Below are positions 27,998-36,546 of a stretch of DNA of 64,000 nucleotides, piece after piece. This DNA is from Paractinoplanes deccanensis (GTDB lineage: Bacteria > Actinomycetota > Actinomycetes > Mycobacteriales > Micromonosporaceae), in assembly GCF_016862115.1 (NCBI RefSeq), contig NZ_BOMI01000050.1, positions 1-64,000 of the forward strand, in the 5' to 3' direction. The position numbers were made by a program, and so were the translations under genes. A model generated the notes under the pieces. The model searched no databases and was not told the DNA's origin. It worked only from the letters and a program-made list of their open reading frames with translations. Numbering within the stretch: position 1 is the first letter of the stretch; each line of letters opens with the position of its first letter.

Positions 27998-28294
27998 TCA
28001 GAGCGGGCCGCGGCCGGCTCGGAGGATCATGAGGGCGACCTGGGCGCCGTCGGCGCCGAGGGCCGCGCGGAAGCGCTCGACGATCTCACGCTCGCGGGAC
28101 AGGACGAGGCGGGTGCCGCCGCTCGCCATGCGGGTGCGGCCGACCTCCTGGGAGAGGCGGGCCCGTTCCTGCCAGAGGTCGATGATCGCCTGATCGATCT
28201 CGTCGATCCGCTCGCGCATCGCGCGGATCTCGTGCGCGGCCAGCGGCTCGGCCGCACCGGTCTTCAGGTCCATACCGACGGGTTCGGCGGTCAT
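27998..28294 (-). CDS. Chorismate mutase, AroQ type
   Basis: A 98-residue all-helical chorismate mutase, converting chorismate to prephenate, the branch point to Phe and Tyr. Typical features are IRAMRERIDEIDQAIIDLW (helix 1 with the active-site Arg), a Lys/Arg-containing middle helix (EVGRTRMASGG) and the C-terminal helix. There is no signal peptide, so it is cytoplasmic. Ribosome site GAGGAG lies 7 bases before the ATG. The upstream region holds a short leader reading frame with Phe-Phe-Tyr-Tyr codons and a strong hairpin, suggesting attenuation by Phe/Tyr supply. Confidence 0.9.
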   Translation of the reverse strand: MTAEPVGMDLKTGAAEPLAAHEIRAMRERIDEIDQAIIDLWQERARLSQEVGRTRMASGGTRLVLSREREIVERFRAALGADGAQVALMILRAGRGPL

Positions 28295-28342
28295 GTCGTG
28301 CTCCTCGGGTGCTTGCGCCCCGGTCGACCCGGCCCGGGCAGC

Positions 28343-28377
28343 ATCAAGCCCCGGGCGGTGAAGCCCGGGGCTCGATG
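28343..28377 (-). promoter_or_regulatory. Hairpin between leader peptide and chorismate mutase
   Basis: A 10-bp GC-rich stem (28347-28356 with 28363-28372) and a 6-base loop, extended by four more pairs beyond a single mismatch. It lies 13 bases after the leader-peptide stop and 49 bases before the chorismate mutase ATG on the minus strand. No U-tract follows, so termination would need Rho or the element may act on translation. The leader reading frame contains GGCCCGG (minus strand) that could pair with CCGGGC in the hairpin arm, a possible alternative fold. Confidence 0.6.
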
Positions 28378-28389
28378 TAGGTCTGTCGT

Positions 28390-28455
28390 TCAGACGCGGC
28401 CTACGGCTGCCGGGACTTCCGGGCCGTAGTAAAAAAATCGCGCCTGCTGGATCAC
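28390..28455 (-). CDS. Putative Phe/Tyr leader peptide upstream of chorismate mutase
   Basis: A 21-codon frame (GTG start at 28455) encoding MIQQARFFYYGPEVPAAVGR plus a final Val. It has two TTT and two TAC codons in a row (28437-28426), unusual in such GC-rich DNA where TTC is the normal Phe codon. Directly downstream are a stable hairpin and the chorismate mutase gene, whose pathway makes Phe and Tyr. This is the layout of an amino-acid attenuator leader. The ribosome site is weak (a GGGGG stretch about 15 bases upstream). Not experimentally supported; the peptide itself need have no function. Confidence 0.55.
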   Translation of the reverse strand: MIQQARFFYYGPEVPAAVGRV

Positions 28456-28541
28456 GTTGCCGAGTATGCCCCCGTCAGGAACGACTCCGCAAGAAAAGCG
28501 CCCGATCCGTGGGACGCCTCCCACTCGTCCCGCCTGGGTGG

Positions 28542-30365
28542 TCAGGCCGTTGTGCTGATGCGGTTGGTGGGGCCCGGTGCGACCGGTGCCGCTGCCAGGT
28601 AGGCGGTCAGGGCGTCGATGTCGAAGCCGGGTGCGGTGGCGCGGTCGTCGCCGGCGGTCAGGGAGCTGAAGCCGTCGCCGCCGTTGGCCAGGAAGTCGTT
28701 CGTGGTGACGCGGTAGGTGGCGGTGGGGTCGATGGGGGTGCCGTTCAGGGCCATGGTGGTGACCTTGGAGCCGAGGGCGGCCGAGGCGCTCCACGTGTAG
28801 GTGAAGCCCGCCGACACCTGGAGGATCTTGGTCGTGGTCTGGCCCTCGTGACCGGCGAACTGCTGCTCGAGCACCGCCTTGAGCTCGGCGCCGGTGAAGG
28901 TCTGGGTGACCACCAGGTTGTTGAACGGCTGGACGGTGAACGCCTCGCCGTACGTCACCTGGCCCGTCGCCTCGCCGCCCGGGGACGCCTCGGCGTCGAA
29001 GTCGGCGCGGATGCCGCCCGGGTTCATGAGCGCGATCTGCGCGCCGGCGCCCTGGGTGTAGGCGAGCTGGGCATCGGCGATCACGTCACCGAGCGCGCTC
29101 TCGCCGGCCGGGGTCGCGGTGCGCGTGATGTCGGCCGTGATCGAGCCGACGACGCGGTTGGCGATCGGCGCGACGGCCGTACGGTATTTGTCGGCGATCT
29201 TCTTGGCGTCCGGGTCGACGGTCTCGGGGTTCTTCAGGTAGACGCCGTTCGCGTCCTTCTTCCAGCCGCCCTGGCCGTCCGGCACGCCGTTCTCGACGAT
29301 CACGTTCTTGGCGGTGATGCCGGCGAACCGGCCGCTGCGGGTGTCGAGCGTGTAGTCGATGTCGGTGATCAGCTGACCGTTGGTGCCGGCGCTGGTCACC
29401 ACCGACGTGCCGCGCGAGTTGGGCAGCGTGCACGAGTAGAAGCGGTGGGTGTGGCCCGAGACCACGAGGCCGAACTCGGGGTTGAGGCCCGCCACGATCG
29501 GCACCACCGGGCCGGAGAAGTTGACACAGTCGGAGACGCCGGGCGTCGGGGAGGCCGTGCCCTGCGAGCCGCCCTCATGCAGCAGCAGCACCTGGGCCTT
29601 GACGCCGAACGTCTTGAGGATGGTGCCCCACTTGTTCGCCGTCTTGATCTCGTCGGTGAAGTGCACGTCCTTGATGCCGGCGGGGTTGACGATGCCCGCC
29701 GTGCCCTCGAGCGTGAGGCCTACGAAGCCCACCGGCACGCCGTTGATCACCTTGATGTCGATCGGCGGGAGGATCGGCAGGCCGGTCTCGTTGTTGATCG
29801 TGTTGGCGGCGAGGTAGGTGAACTTCGCCCCGCCGAAGCCGTCGCCGTCCTGGCAGCCGTCGACCGGGTGGCAGCCGCCGCGCTGCATGCGGATCAGCTC
29901 GTCGACGCCCTCGTCGAACTCGTGGTTGCCGACCGAGCTCACCTGGAGCCCGACCTGGTTCATCAGCTCGATCGTCGGCTCGTCGTGGAAGGCGGCGCTG
30001 ACCAGCGGGGACGCGCCGATGAGGTCGCCCGCGCCGACGGTCAGCGTCGAGCGGCCCTCGGCGGTGGCCTCGGCGCGCAGCCTCTTGAGATAGGTGGCGA
30101 GGTATTCGACGCCGCCGGCGGGGGTGCTGGTGCCGGAGGCGTTGACGACGGCGCCGCTGCCGCTCGGCGGGTCGATCGCGCCGTGGAAGTCGTTGTAGCT
30201 GAGGAACTGTCCCTTGACGGTCGTGCCGTGTGACAGGCCGGAGGAGACACTGACCGGCGCGAACTCCGGCGGAGGCGCCGCGGCGGTCGGCGCGGGCTGG
30301 GCCAGCGGCAGGGCGGCGGCGAGGGCGAGCGCCAGCCCGAGCGCCGCGAGACGTGGGCGATCCAT
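28542..30365 (-). CDS. Secreted 5'-nucleotidase / 2',3'-cyclic phosphodiesterase family protein
   Basis: A 607-residue secreted phosphohydrolase. The signal peptide covers about residues 1-30 (LALALAAALPLA). The N-terminal calcineurin-like metallophosphatase domain has NDFHG, GDLIGAS, VGNHEFDEG and SGHTHRF metal-ligand motifs. The C-terminal nucleotide-binding domain has NPGGIRADF and YRVTTNDFLANGGDGF. It releases phosphate and nucleosides from extracellular nucleotides. The start ATG at 30365 is divergent from pcrA. Downstream on the same strand are the leader peptide and chorismate mutase. Confidence 0.94.
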   Translation of the reverse strand: MDRPRLAALGLALALAAALPLAQPAPTAAAPPPEFAPVSVSSGLSHGTTVKGQFLSYNDFHGAIDPPSGSGAVVNASGTSTPAGGVEYLATYLKRLRAEATAEGRSTLTVGAGDLIGASPLVSAAFHDEPTIELMNQVGLQVSSVGNHEFDEGVDELIRMQRGGCHPVDGCQDGDGFGGAKFTYLAANTINNETGLPILPPIDIKVINGVPVGFVGLTLEGTAGIVNPAGIKDVHFTDEIKTANKWGTILKTFGVKAQVLLLHEGGSQGTASPTPGVSDCVNFSGPVVPIVAGLNPEFGLVVSGHTHRFYSCTLPNSRGTSVVTSAGTNGQLITDIDYTLDTRSGRFAGITAKNVIVENGVPDGQGGWKKDANGVYLKNPETVDPDAKKIADKYRTAVAPIANRVVGSITADITRTATPAGESALGDVIADAQLAYTQGAGAQIALMNPGGIRADFDAEASPGGEATGQVTYGEAFTVQPFNNLVVTQTFTGAELKAVLEQQFAGHEGQTTTKILQVSAGFTYTWSASAALGSKVTTMALNGTPIDPTATYRVTTNDFLANGGDGFSSLTAGDDRATAPGFDIDALTAYLAAAPVAPGPTNRISTTA

Positions 30366-30486
30366 AGTGTTGGACTCTTACTCATCGACGACGGTGCGCG
30401 CTACCGGTTCGGCGAAAACTGTGGATATCTATGCCTGTGGACAACGGGCGAACTTGTCGGGGGGTCGGCATAGACTTGCCCCCGCG

Positions 30487-32925
30487 ATGCGACCTTCCTC
30501 TGAATCCACAGACAAAGCTCCCACTGACGGGGCCCTGTTCGCCATGCCCGCCGTGCGGCAGCCAGAGGCGCCCCGCCCCGCGCGCCCGGCGCCCCGCGGG
30601 CTCGACCCCGAGTCGCTGCTGACCGGCCTCAACGGCCCCCAGCGCGACGCGGTCACCCACGCCGGGTCGCCGCTGCTCATCGTGGCCGGCGCCGGCTCGG
30701 GCAAGACCCGGGTGCTGACCCATCGCATCGCCTATCTGCTGGCCGCGCGCGACGTGCACCCCGGCGAGATCATCGCGATCACCTTCACCAACAAGGCCGC
30801 CGGCGAGATGAAGGAGCGGGTGGCACACCTGGTCGGCCCGCGCGCCCGGTTGATGTGGGTCTCCACCTTCCACTCCGCCTGCGTCCGCATCCTGCGGGCC
30901 GAGCACGAGCACGCCGGCCTCAAGAGCACCTTCTCCATCTACGACGCCGACGACTCGCGCCGGCTCATGCAGCTGGTGATCCGCGAGCTCGACCTCGACC
31001 CCAAGCGCTACACGGCCCGCGGCCTGGCGGCCCAGGTGTCCAACCTCAAGAACGAGCTGATCGAGCCCGAGGAGTTCAAGGACAAGGCCAAGGGCCCGCA
31101 GGAGAGGGCCATCGCCGAGGCGTACGAGCTCTATCAGCGCCGCCTCCGCGAGGCGCACGCGCTCGACTTCGACGACATCATCATGGCCACGGTGCACCTC
31201 TTCCAGTCGCACCCGCACGTCGTCGAGACCTATCGCCGGCGCTTCCGGCACGTGCTCGTCGACGAATACCAGGACACCAACCACGCGCAATACATGCTGG
31301 TCAAGGAGCTGGTGGGGGAGAAGGGCTCGGAGGTTCCGCCGGCGGAGCTCTGTGTCGTGGGCGACGCCGACCAGTCGATCTACGCGTTCCGCGGCGCGAC
31401 GATCCGCAACATCCTCGAGTTCGAGCGCGACTACCCCGACGCGCGCACGATCCTGCTCGAGCAAAACTACCGGTCCACCCAGACCATCCTTTCGGCCGCC
31501 AACGCGGTGATCGACCGCAACACGTCGCGCAAGCCCAAGCGGCTCTGGAGCGACCAGGGCGCCGGCGAGCAGATCGTCGGATACGTGGCCGACACCGAGC
31601 ACGCCGAGGCCGACTGGGTGGCCCGCGAGATCGACCGCCTCACCGACCGCGGCGAGGCGCGTCCCGGCGACGTGGCCGTCTTCTACCGCACCAACGCGCA
31701 GTCCCGGGTGTTCGAAGAGGTGTTCATCCGCGTCGGCCTGCCCTACAAGGTGGTCGGCGGGGTGCGCTTCTACGAGCGCAAAGAGGTGCGCGACGCGCTG
31801 GCCTACCTGCGCGCGGTGGTGAACGACGACGACACGGTGAGCATCCGCCGGGTCCTCAACACCCCCAAGCGGGGCATCGGCGAGCGGGCCGAGGCGTGCG
31901 TCGAGGCGCTCTCCGCGCGCGACCGCGTCTCGTTCGGCCAGGCCCTGCGCCGCGCGAAGGACGCGCCCGGCATCTCCACGCGCGCGGCCAACAGCATCCT
32001 CGACTTCGTGCAGCTCCTCGACGACCTGCGCGAGCTGTCCCGCACGGCGCCGCCCGAGGAGGTGCTCGAGTCGGTGCTCCAGCGCTCGGGCCTGCTCTCC
32101 GAGCTGGAGGAGAGCCTCGACCCGCAGGATCAGGGCCGGGTGGAGAACCTCCAGGAGCTGGTGAGCGTCGCCCGGGAGTACACGGAGCGTGTGGAAGCCC
32201 AGGCAGAGGACGAGGAAGCGCAGGCCGCCACACTCGCCGGCTTCCTCGAGCAGGTCGCGCTCGTCGCCGACGCCGACCAGCTGCCCGACGACGACCCCGA
32301 CCACCAGGGGGTCGTCACGCTGATGACGCTGCACACCGCGAAGGGCCTCGAGTTCCCGGTGGTCTTCCTGACCGGGCTCGAGGACGGCGTCTTCCCGCAC
32401 ACCCGCGCGCTCGGCGACAACAACGAGCTCGAGGAGGAGCGCCGCCTGGCCTACGTGGGGATCACCCGCGCCCGTCAGCGGCTCTATCTCTCGCGCGCGG
32501 TGACGCGTGGCGCCTGGGGTCAGCCGCAGTACAACCCGCCCTCCCGGTTCACGGCCGAGCTGCCGTCCGAGCTGATCCGCTGGGAGCGCACGGCCGGCAA
32601 CTACACGTCCTGGTCCGGCACGGGCGGCGGCGTGGGCGGCCGCGCCGGGGGAGACCGCGCACGCGGCGGCGGCTTCTCCGGCGGCACCCCCAAGGCGCAG
32701 CAGCTCGCGAGCCGCCTCGGCATCGACGGCAGCAAGCTCGCGACGGCGAGCGAGCTGCCGCAGGCGCCCAAGGTGGCCGCCGGCGACCGCGTCAACCACC
32801 AGCGCTACGGCCTCGGCCGGGTCGTCACCGTCGAGGGGCAGGGCCCGGGCGCCCGCGCCCAGATCGACTTCGGCGACCAGGTGATGTGGCTGATCCTGCG
32901 GCACGCCCCGATCGAAAAGATCTAG
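30487..32925 (+). CDS. pcrA: ATP-dependent DNA helicase PcrA/UvrD
   Basis: An 812-residue superfamily 1 helicase for DNA repair and replication-fork maintenance. Motifs in order: Q-region LNGPQRDAV, Walker A GAGSGKTRV, Ia TFTNKAAGEM, II DEYQDTN, III GDADQSIYAFRG, IV LEQNYRSTQ, V TLHTAKGLEFPVV, VI YVGITRARQRLYLS. The C-terminal Gly-rich spacer and Tudor-like end (GDRVNHQRYGLGRVV) are typical of actinobacterial PcrA. ATG 30487 is preferred; ATG 30544 is possible. Its TAG stop shares CTAG with the stop of the convergent M23 peptidase gene. Confidence 0.96.
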   Translation: MRPSSESTDKAPTDGALFAMPAVRQPEAPRPARPAPRGLDPESLLTGLNGPQRDAVTHAGSPLLIVAGAGSGKTRVLTHRIAYLLAARDVHPGEIIAITFTNKAAGEMKERVAHLVGPRARLMWVSTFHSACVRILRAEHEHAGLKSTFSIYDADDSRRLMQLVIRELDLDPKRYTARGLAAQVSNLKNELIEPEEFKDKAKGPQERAIAEAYELYQRRLREAHALDFDDIIMATVHLFQSHPHVVETYRRRFRHVLVDEYQDTNHAQYMLVKELVGEKGSEVPPAELCVVGDADQSIYAFRGATIRNILEFERDYPDARTILLEQNYRSTQTILSAANAVIDRNTSRKPKRLWSDQGAGEQIVGYVADTEHAEADWVAREIDRLTDRGEARPGDVAVFYRTNAQSRVFEEVFIRVGLPYKVVGGVRFYERKEVRDALAYLRAVVNDDDTVSIRRVLNTPKRGIGERAEACVEALSARDRVSFGQALRRAKDAPGISTRAANSILDFVQLLDDLRELSRTAPPEEVLESVLQRSGLLSELEESLDPQDQGRVENLQELVSVAREYTERVEAQAEDEEAQAATLAGFLEQVALVADADQLPDDDPDHQGVVTLMTLHTAKGLEFPVVFLTGLEDGVFPHTRALGDNNELEEERRLAYVGITRARQRLYLSRAVTRGAWGQPQYNPPSRFTAELPSELIRWERTAGNYTSWSGTGGGVGGRAGGDRARGGGFSGGTPKAQQLASRLGIDGSKLATASELPQAPKVAAGDRVNHQRYGLGRVVTVEGQGPGARAQIDFGDQVMWLILRHAPIEKI

Positions 32926-33713
32926 CAGCCGCGGAGCCGCACGCCGCGCTCGCTCAGCCACCGGGTGGGCTCGACGGGGTTCTTGTACGCGCCCGCGTGC
33001 ACCTCGAGGTGCAGGTGCGGGCCGGTGGAGTGGCCGGTCGAGCCCTCGTCGCCGATGCGCTGGCCGGTGCGCACGTGGTCGCCGGCGCGCACGGCGACGG
33101 TCGCCAGGTGCCCGTAGTGGGTGAGGTAGCCGTTGCCGTGGTCGACGAGCACCGCGTTGCCGTAGCCGGCGGCCTCGCCCGCGCGCACGACCACGCCGGC
33201 GCCCACGGCGAGGATCGGCGAGCCGTACGGTCCGGCGATGTCGACGCCCTGGTGCATGCGGCCCCAGCGCGGGCCGTAGCAGGAGGTGACCCGGCCGGCC
33301 GGGTTCGGGTTGACCCAGGCGGCGGCCGGCGCGGGGCGGTCGGCGGCGGGCTCGGTGGCCACGGCGATCGGCTTCGGCCGCGTCTTGAGCCGCGACTGCT
33401 GCGCGGCGACGTCACCGGCCGCGAAGGGCGGCGCGTCGGCGGCCAGGAACGAGTCGCCCGGCGCGAGCTCGTCGCCGCTGCCGAGGTCGGCGGCGATCGA
33501 GACGGGCAGGTCGGCCGGCTTGTCGTTCTGCCACGACTCGGCCGCCGCGGCGACCCCGCCGGTGACCCCGGTGACCAGCCCGGCGCCCAGGGCCGCAGCC
33601 AGAAGGACGGTGCGGCTGCGCCTCGTGGTGAAGACGGAGGGCAGGGCGACGTGCCGGCGGACCGTCTCCTGGCGGTGACGACCGCCGGTGCGCGGTTCGG
33701 CTCGATGCGGCAC
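32922..33713 (-). CDS. M23 family peptidoglycan endopeptidase
   Basis: About 263 residues with one N-terminal membrane segment (LLAAALGAGLVTGVTGGVAA), acting outside the membrane on peptidoglycan. The LytM/M23 domain keeps the zinc and catalytic residues: RMHQGVDIAGPYG (H-x3-D) and GPHLHLEVH (HxH). GTG 33713 was chosen because GGGAGG lies 8 bases upstream; the frame is open further up (ATG 33743). It lies downstream of a second M23 gene on the same strand. The stop overlaps the pcrA stop on CTAG. Confidence 0.92.
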   Translation of the reverse strand: MPHRAEPRTGGRHRQETVRRHVALPSVFTTRRSRTVLLAAALGAGLVTGVTGGVAAAAESWQNDKPADLPVSIAADLGSGDELAPGDSFLAADAPPFAAGDVAAQQSRLKTRPKPIAVATEPAADRPAPAAAWVNPNPAGRVTSCYGPRWGRMHQGVDIAGPYGSPILAVGAGVVVRAGEAAGYGNAVLVDHGNGYLTHYGHLATVAVRAGDHVRTGQRIGDEGSTGHSTGPHLHLEVHAGAYKNPVEPTRWLSERGVRLRGC

Positions 33714-33894
33714 GGTGAGGACCTCCCAGTTGGCGACCGACATCTGCCTGTCGGCGCGCCCCGGTGGGCACTGAGCCGCCGGGGGTCCTGGGAACGCAAC
33801 GCCTACCGAGCGGCAACCACTCGGCACCGAAAGAGGGAAAGCGGGAAGGAAAAAGAGGTGTCACCGTGCGACCCCCGGGTAGGAGGTCACTGCC

Positions 33895-34632
33895 TCAGGA
33901 GGCGGCGGCCATCCCCGCGTAGACCGACTCGACCTGGAGCTTGATGTCGACGCCGCGCTCACGGAGGAACGGGATCGGGTCGGTCGGGACGCCGCCGACG
34001 TGGATCTCGAGGTGCAGGTGGGTGCCGTAGGAGGCGCCCGTGCTGCCCACCTCGCCGATCACCTGGCCGGCCTTGACCTTGTCGCCGGCCTTGACCAGCA
34101 CGCGGCGGGAGTGCGCGTAGATGACCTCGGTGCCGTCGTCGTTCTTGACGGTGACCGAGTAGCCGTAGCCGCCGTTGTAGCCGGCCTGGGTGACCGTGCC
34201 GGCGTGCACCGACTTGTAGGGCAGGCCCTCGGGGGCGGCCAGGTCGATGCCGGCGTGCAGCTTGCCCCAGCGGATGCCGTACGGCGAGGTGAACTGGAAG
34301 TCGTCGAGCGGCAGCAGCCAGACGTCCTCGGCGGCCTGCTCGGCGCTGACCTTTTGCTTGGCGGCGGAGTCGCGGCTGTCGCTCCGCGAGGCGGCGGTCT
34401 CGTCGGCCGCGCGGTCGGCGACGGCGTCGGAGGCGTACTGCGCGCTCTTGAGGCTCTGCAGGACCTCGCTGTCGACCTGCTTGGCGTCGGGCATGTTGGC
34501 CGCGCCCAGGGCGACCACACCGGCTCCGACGAAGGCGGAGGTGACGGCGACGGCGTAGCGGCTGCGGGGAGGGGTGGGTACGCGGCGGCGGCCGCGATAG
34601 CGATCGGGCTCAGACGACAAGCGCTGGCGCAC
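33895..34632 (-). CDS. M23 family peptidoglycan endopeptidase, second copy
   Basis: About 245 residues: an N-terminal basic segment and membrane helix (about residues 25-46), a spacer with a helical charged region (about 50-100), then a LytM/M23 domain with active-site motifs KLHAGIDLAAPEG and THLHLEIHVGG. GTG 34632 has a clear ribosome site (GGAGGG). It is probably involved in wall remodelling with its downstream neighbour, about 180 bases away. A long upstream gap of 391 bases separates it from icmB and may contain leader regulation. Confidence 0.92.
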   Translation of the reverse strand: MRQRLSSEPDRYRGRRRVPTPPRSRYAVAVTSAFVGAGVVALGAANMPDAKQVDSEVLQSLKSAQYASDAVADRAADETAASRSDSRDSAAKQKVSAEQAAEDVWLLPLDDFQFTSPYGIRWGKLHAGIDLAAPEGLPYKSVHAGTVTQAGYNGGYGYSVTVKNDDGTEVIYAHSRRVLVKAGDKVKAGQVIGEVGSTGASYGTHLHLEIHVGGVPTDPIPFLRERGVDIKLQVESVYAGMAAAS

Positions 34633-35023
34633 GAACAACCCTCCGTCGGTGGCAAAACGTCGGCAGTTCCGGCCTACCGAAATTTCCGGTGAACCGGGGC
34701 TTCCGTGCTGTCGGATCGGCGTTAACCGGTTGACAGCCGGGAGCCACGGTAACGAAACGGCAGCCGGGTCACAAGTCGCAGCGCCAATTCGCTGACAGTT
34801 CCCGGTCCGCATTGCGCAGCGAATGTCCGAATTCGTGGCCTTTCCCTGGCGAACTGTTCGCACACGCGGTGTGATTGACCGGGAAGCGCAAAGTGAGGTG
34901 ACGCAGAATACATTTCTCGTCACGCCAGGTGATCACCGGTTCGCGCCCACTGCTACCCCTCGGTGCGCGGGCGGGTTACCGTTCGTTCAGGTGACATCGC
35001 GGTCAGTGGCACGGAGGGTCAGG
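34633..35023. other. Intergenic region between divergent M23 and icmB genes
   Basis: No convincing gene. It must hold the divergent promoters. On the minus strand there are short GC-rich inverted segments (for example around 34685-34705) ahead of the M23 start. I looked for a c-di-AMP riboswitch, which often precedes such genes in actinobacteria, but could not match its conserved core. The icmB ribosome site GGAGGG is at its right end. Confidence 0.5.
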
Positions 35024-35428
35024 ATGCAGGCACGGATCAGGGTCGTCGTCGCGAAGCCCGGGCTGGACGGGCATGACCGGGGCGCCAAGGTGGTGGCTCG
35101 CGCGCTGCGTGACGCCGGCATGGAAGTGGTCTACACCGGCTTGCACCAGACGCCGGAGCAGATCGTCGAGACCGCCATTCAGGAGGACGCCGACGCGATC
35201 GGTTTGTCCGTTCTGTCCGGCGCGCACATGACATTGTTCCGCCGAGTAATCGAACTACTGGCGGAGCGTGACGCCGACGACGTCGTCGTATTCGGCGGCG
35301 GCATCATTCCCGCCGACGACATCGCCGAATTGGAAAAGCTGGGAGTGGCCCGCATATTCACGCCGGGCGCGACCACCGCGTCCATCGTCGAATGGGTGCG
35401 CGCCAATGTCTCTGCGCCGGTGGCCTGA
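35024..35428 (+). CDS. icmB: Isobutyryl-CoA mutase small subunit, cobalamin-binding
   Basis: A 134-residue B12-binding domain protein. [20 protein letters not shown] contains the D15-x-H17-x-x-G20 motif whose His is the lower cobalt ligand; [10 protein letters not shown] and FGGGIIP complete the cofactor site. It matches the free-standing small subunit IcmB of Streptomyces, which with IcmA interconverts isobutyryl-CoA and n-butyryl-CoA. A methylmalonyl-CoA-mutase-like small subunit is the alternative. No large subunit is in this window. ATG 35024 has site GGAGGG. The position near sucCD agrees with the Streptomyces order I recall. Confidence 0.85.
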   Translation: MQARIRVVVAKPGLDGHDRGAKVVARALRDAGMEVVYTGLHQTPEQIVETAIQEDADAIGLSVLSGAHMTLFRRVIELLAERDADDVVVFGGGIIPADDIAELEKLGVARIFTPGATTASIVEWVRANVSAPVA

Positions 35429-35511
35429 CCAGCGAAAAGCATATCGCCGGGCCCGCCACGGCTGACGCCGGGGGTAGGCCCGCGCCGCGGGCGCGGGACA
35501 CGGGGCAAGGG

Positions 35512-35548
35512 GAGAGGCCGGACGCACCCCTCACACGTCCGGCCTCTC
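35512..35548 (+). terminator. Hairpin downstream of icmB
   Basis: A 12-bp perfect stem (35512-35523 with 35537-35548) with a 13-base loop in the 330-base gap (35429-35758) after icmB. There is no T-tract. The rest of the gap shows no gene. Confidence 0.5.
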
Positions 35549-35758
35549 TATGCACGATGCCCCGCCGCCACCCCTCGACCGACAGGGCATCGGCCGCCTT
35601 CGCGCCGGGCGCCGTAGCGCACCGACATCACACTCAACGACGCCTGCGAGGACGGGTTACGCGGCGCCGGAGGGAAGTTGGGCGGGGGTCACCCGGCGGC
35701 GTCCCGAGTCGTCTAGCCTGTCGCGGCCCCGCCCCGCTCACCGCTTCAAGAGGCCCGC

Positions 35759-36328
35759 GTGACCACCCCGTACCCCGTCGTCAGCCGCATCCCCGAGGAC
35801 CAGCCCTTCATCGTCCGGCCCCACCTCGCCAAGCGCCTGCGCTTCGCCGGCCTCGCGTCCGGAGGGCTCACCCTGTTCCTGCTCTGCCTGCTGGGAGCGG
35901 CCGCTCTCGACGAGGACGCCAACCGGACCGGCCTGCTCGTCATGCCGTTCGCGATCGGCGTGTTCTTCTTCCTCTTCGTCGGCTTCCTCACCTGGCTGGT
36001 CTCCAGTGGCGGCCCGGTCCTCGCCGCCGGCCCCGCCGGGCTCTGGATCAAGACGCGCCCGACCCGCGGCCAGGCCATCTGGCTGCCCTGGGAGCACATC
36101 GGGCTGATCGACCGGCGCCGGTGGTACGTCGAGAAGCTGCTCGTGGTGCACCCGCGCGACCCGCGGGTGAGCGGCGGCCTGGGCGCGTTCACCGCGGCGG
36201 ACACGGCCCGGCTCCAGGCCCTCTACGGCAGTGGGCTGACCGCCACGCTGACCTTCGCGGACAAGGAGGAGGACGAGATCCTCCAGGCCGTGGCCTACTT
36301 CGCGGCGAACCGCGTACCACTGGCGTGA
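35759..36328 (+). CDS. Membrane protein of unknown function
   Basis: A 189-residue protein with two adjacent transmembrane helices (about residues 30-50 and 60-85) followed by a soluble region (about 90-189). That region resembles a small PH-like domain by pattern (GLWIKTRPTRGQAIWLPWEHI, mainly beta strands, then LVVHPRDPRVSGG), but no family is recognised with confidence. GTG start with a weak AGAGG site. It lies upstream of sucC with 218 bases between, so is probably a separate transcript. Confidence 0.75.
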   Translation: MTTPYPVVSRIPEDQPFIVRPHLAKRLRFAGLASGGLTLFLLCLLGAAALDEDANRTGLLVMPFAIGVFFFLFVGFLTWLVSSGGPVLAAGPAGLWIKTRPTRGQAIWLPWEHIGLIDRRRWYVEKLLVVHPRDPRVSGGLGAFTAADTARLQALYGSGLTATLTFADKEEDEILQAVAYFAANRVPLA

Positions 36329-36546
36329 ACCCGCCACAGGCGTCCCAGGGGCCCCGGGTGTGTGGTCTTGCACACCGCGCACCCGCGCCTTCGGAGCACC
36401 CGTTCAGGTCGCTAGTCTGCGAATGAAGGCCCGCAGGGCCGGACATTCTTCACGCCGGCGACGCCTCAAAGAGTTCGCCGCGCACACAGGTCGGGACGCA
36501 ATGGTGCGGCTTGCCGGCGCTTGGCGTCGCGAGCGAAAGGAGACAC

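Noticed and set aside
33714..34990. c-di-AMP (ydaO-type) riboswitch ahead of the M23 peptidase genes
   Set aside because: Such genes often carry it in actinobacteria, and both leaders contain a GGTAGGC stretch near the start. I could not match the rest of the conserved core, so I do not annotate it; a covariance-model search would decide.
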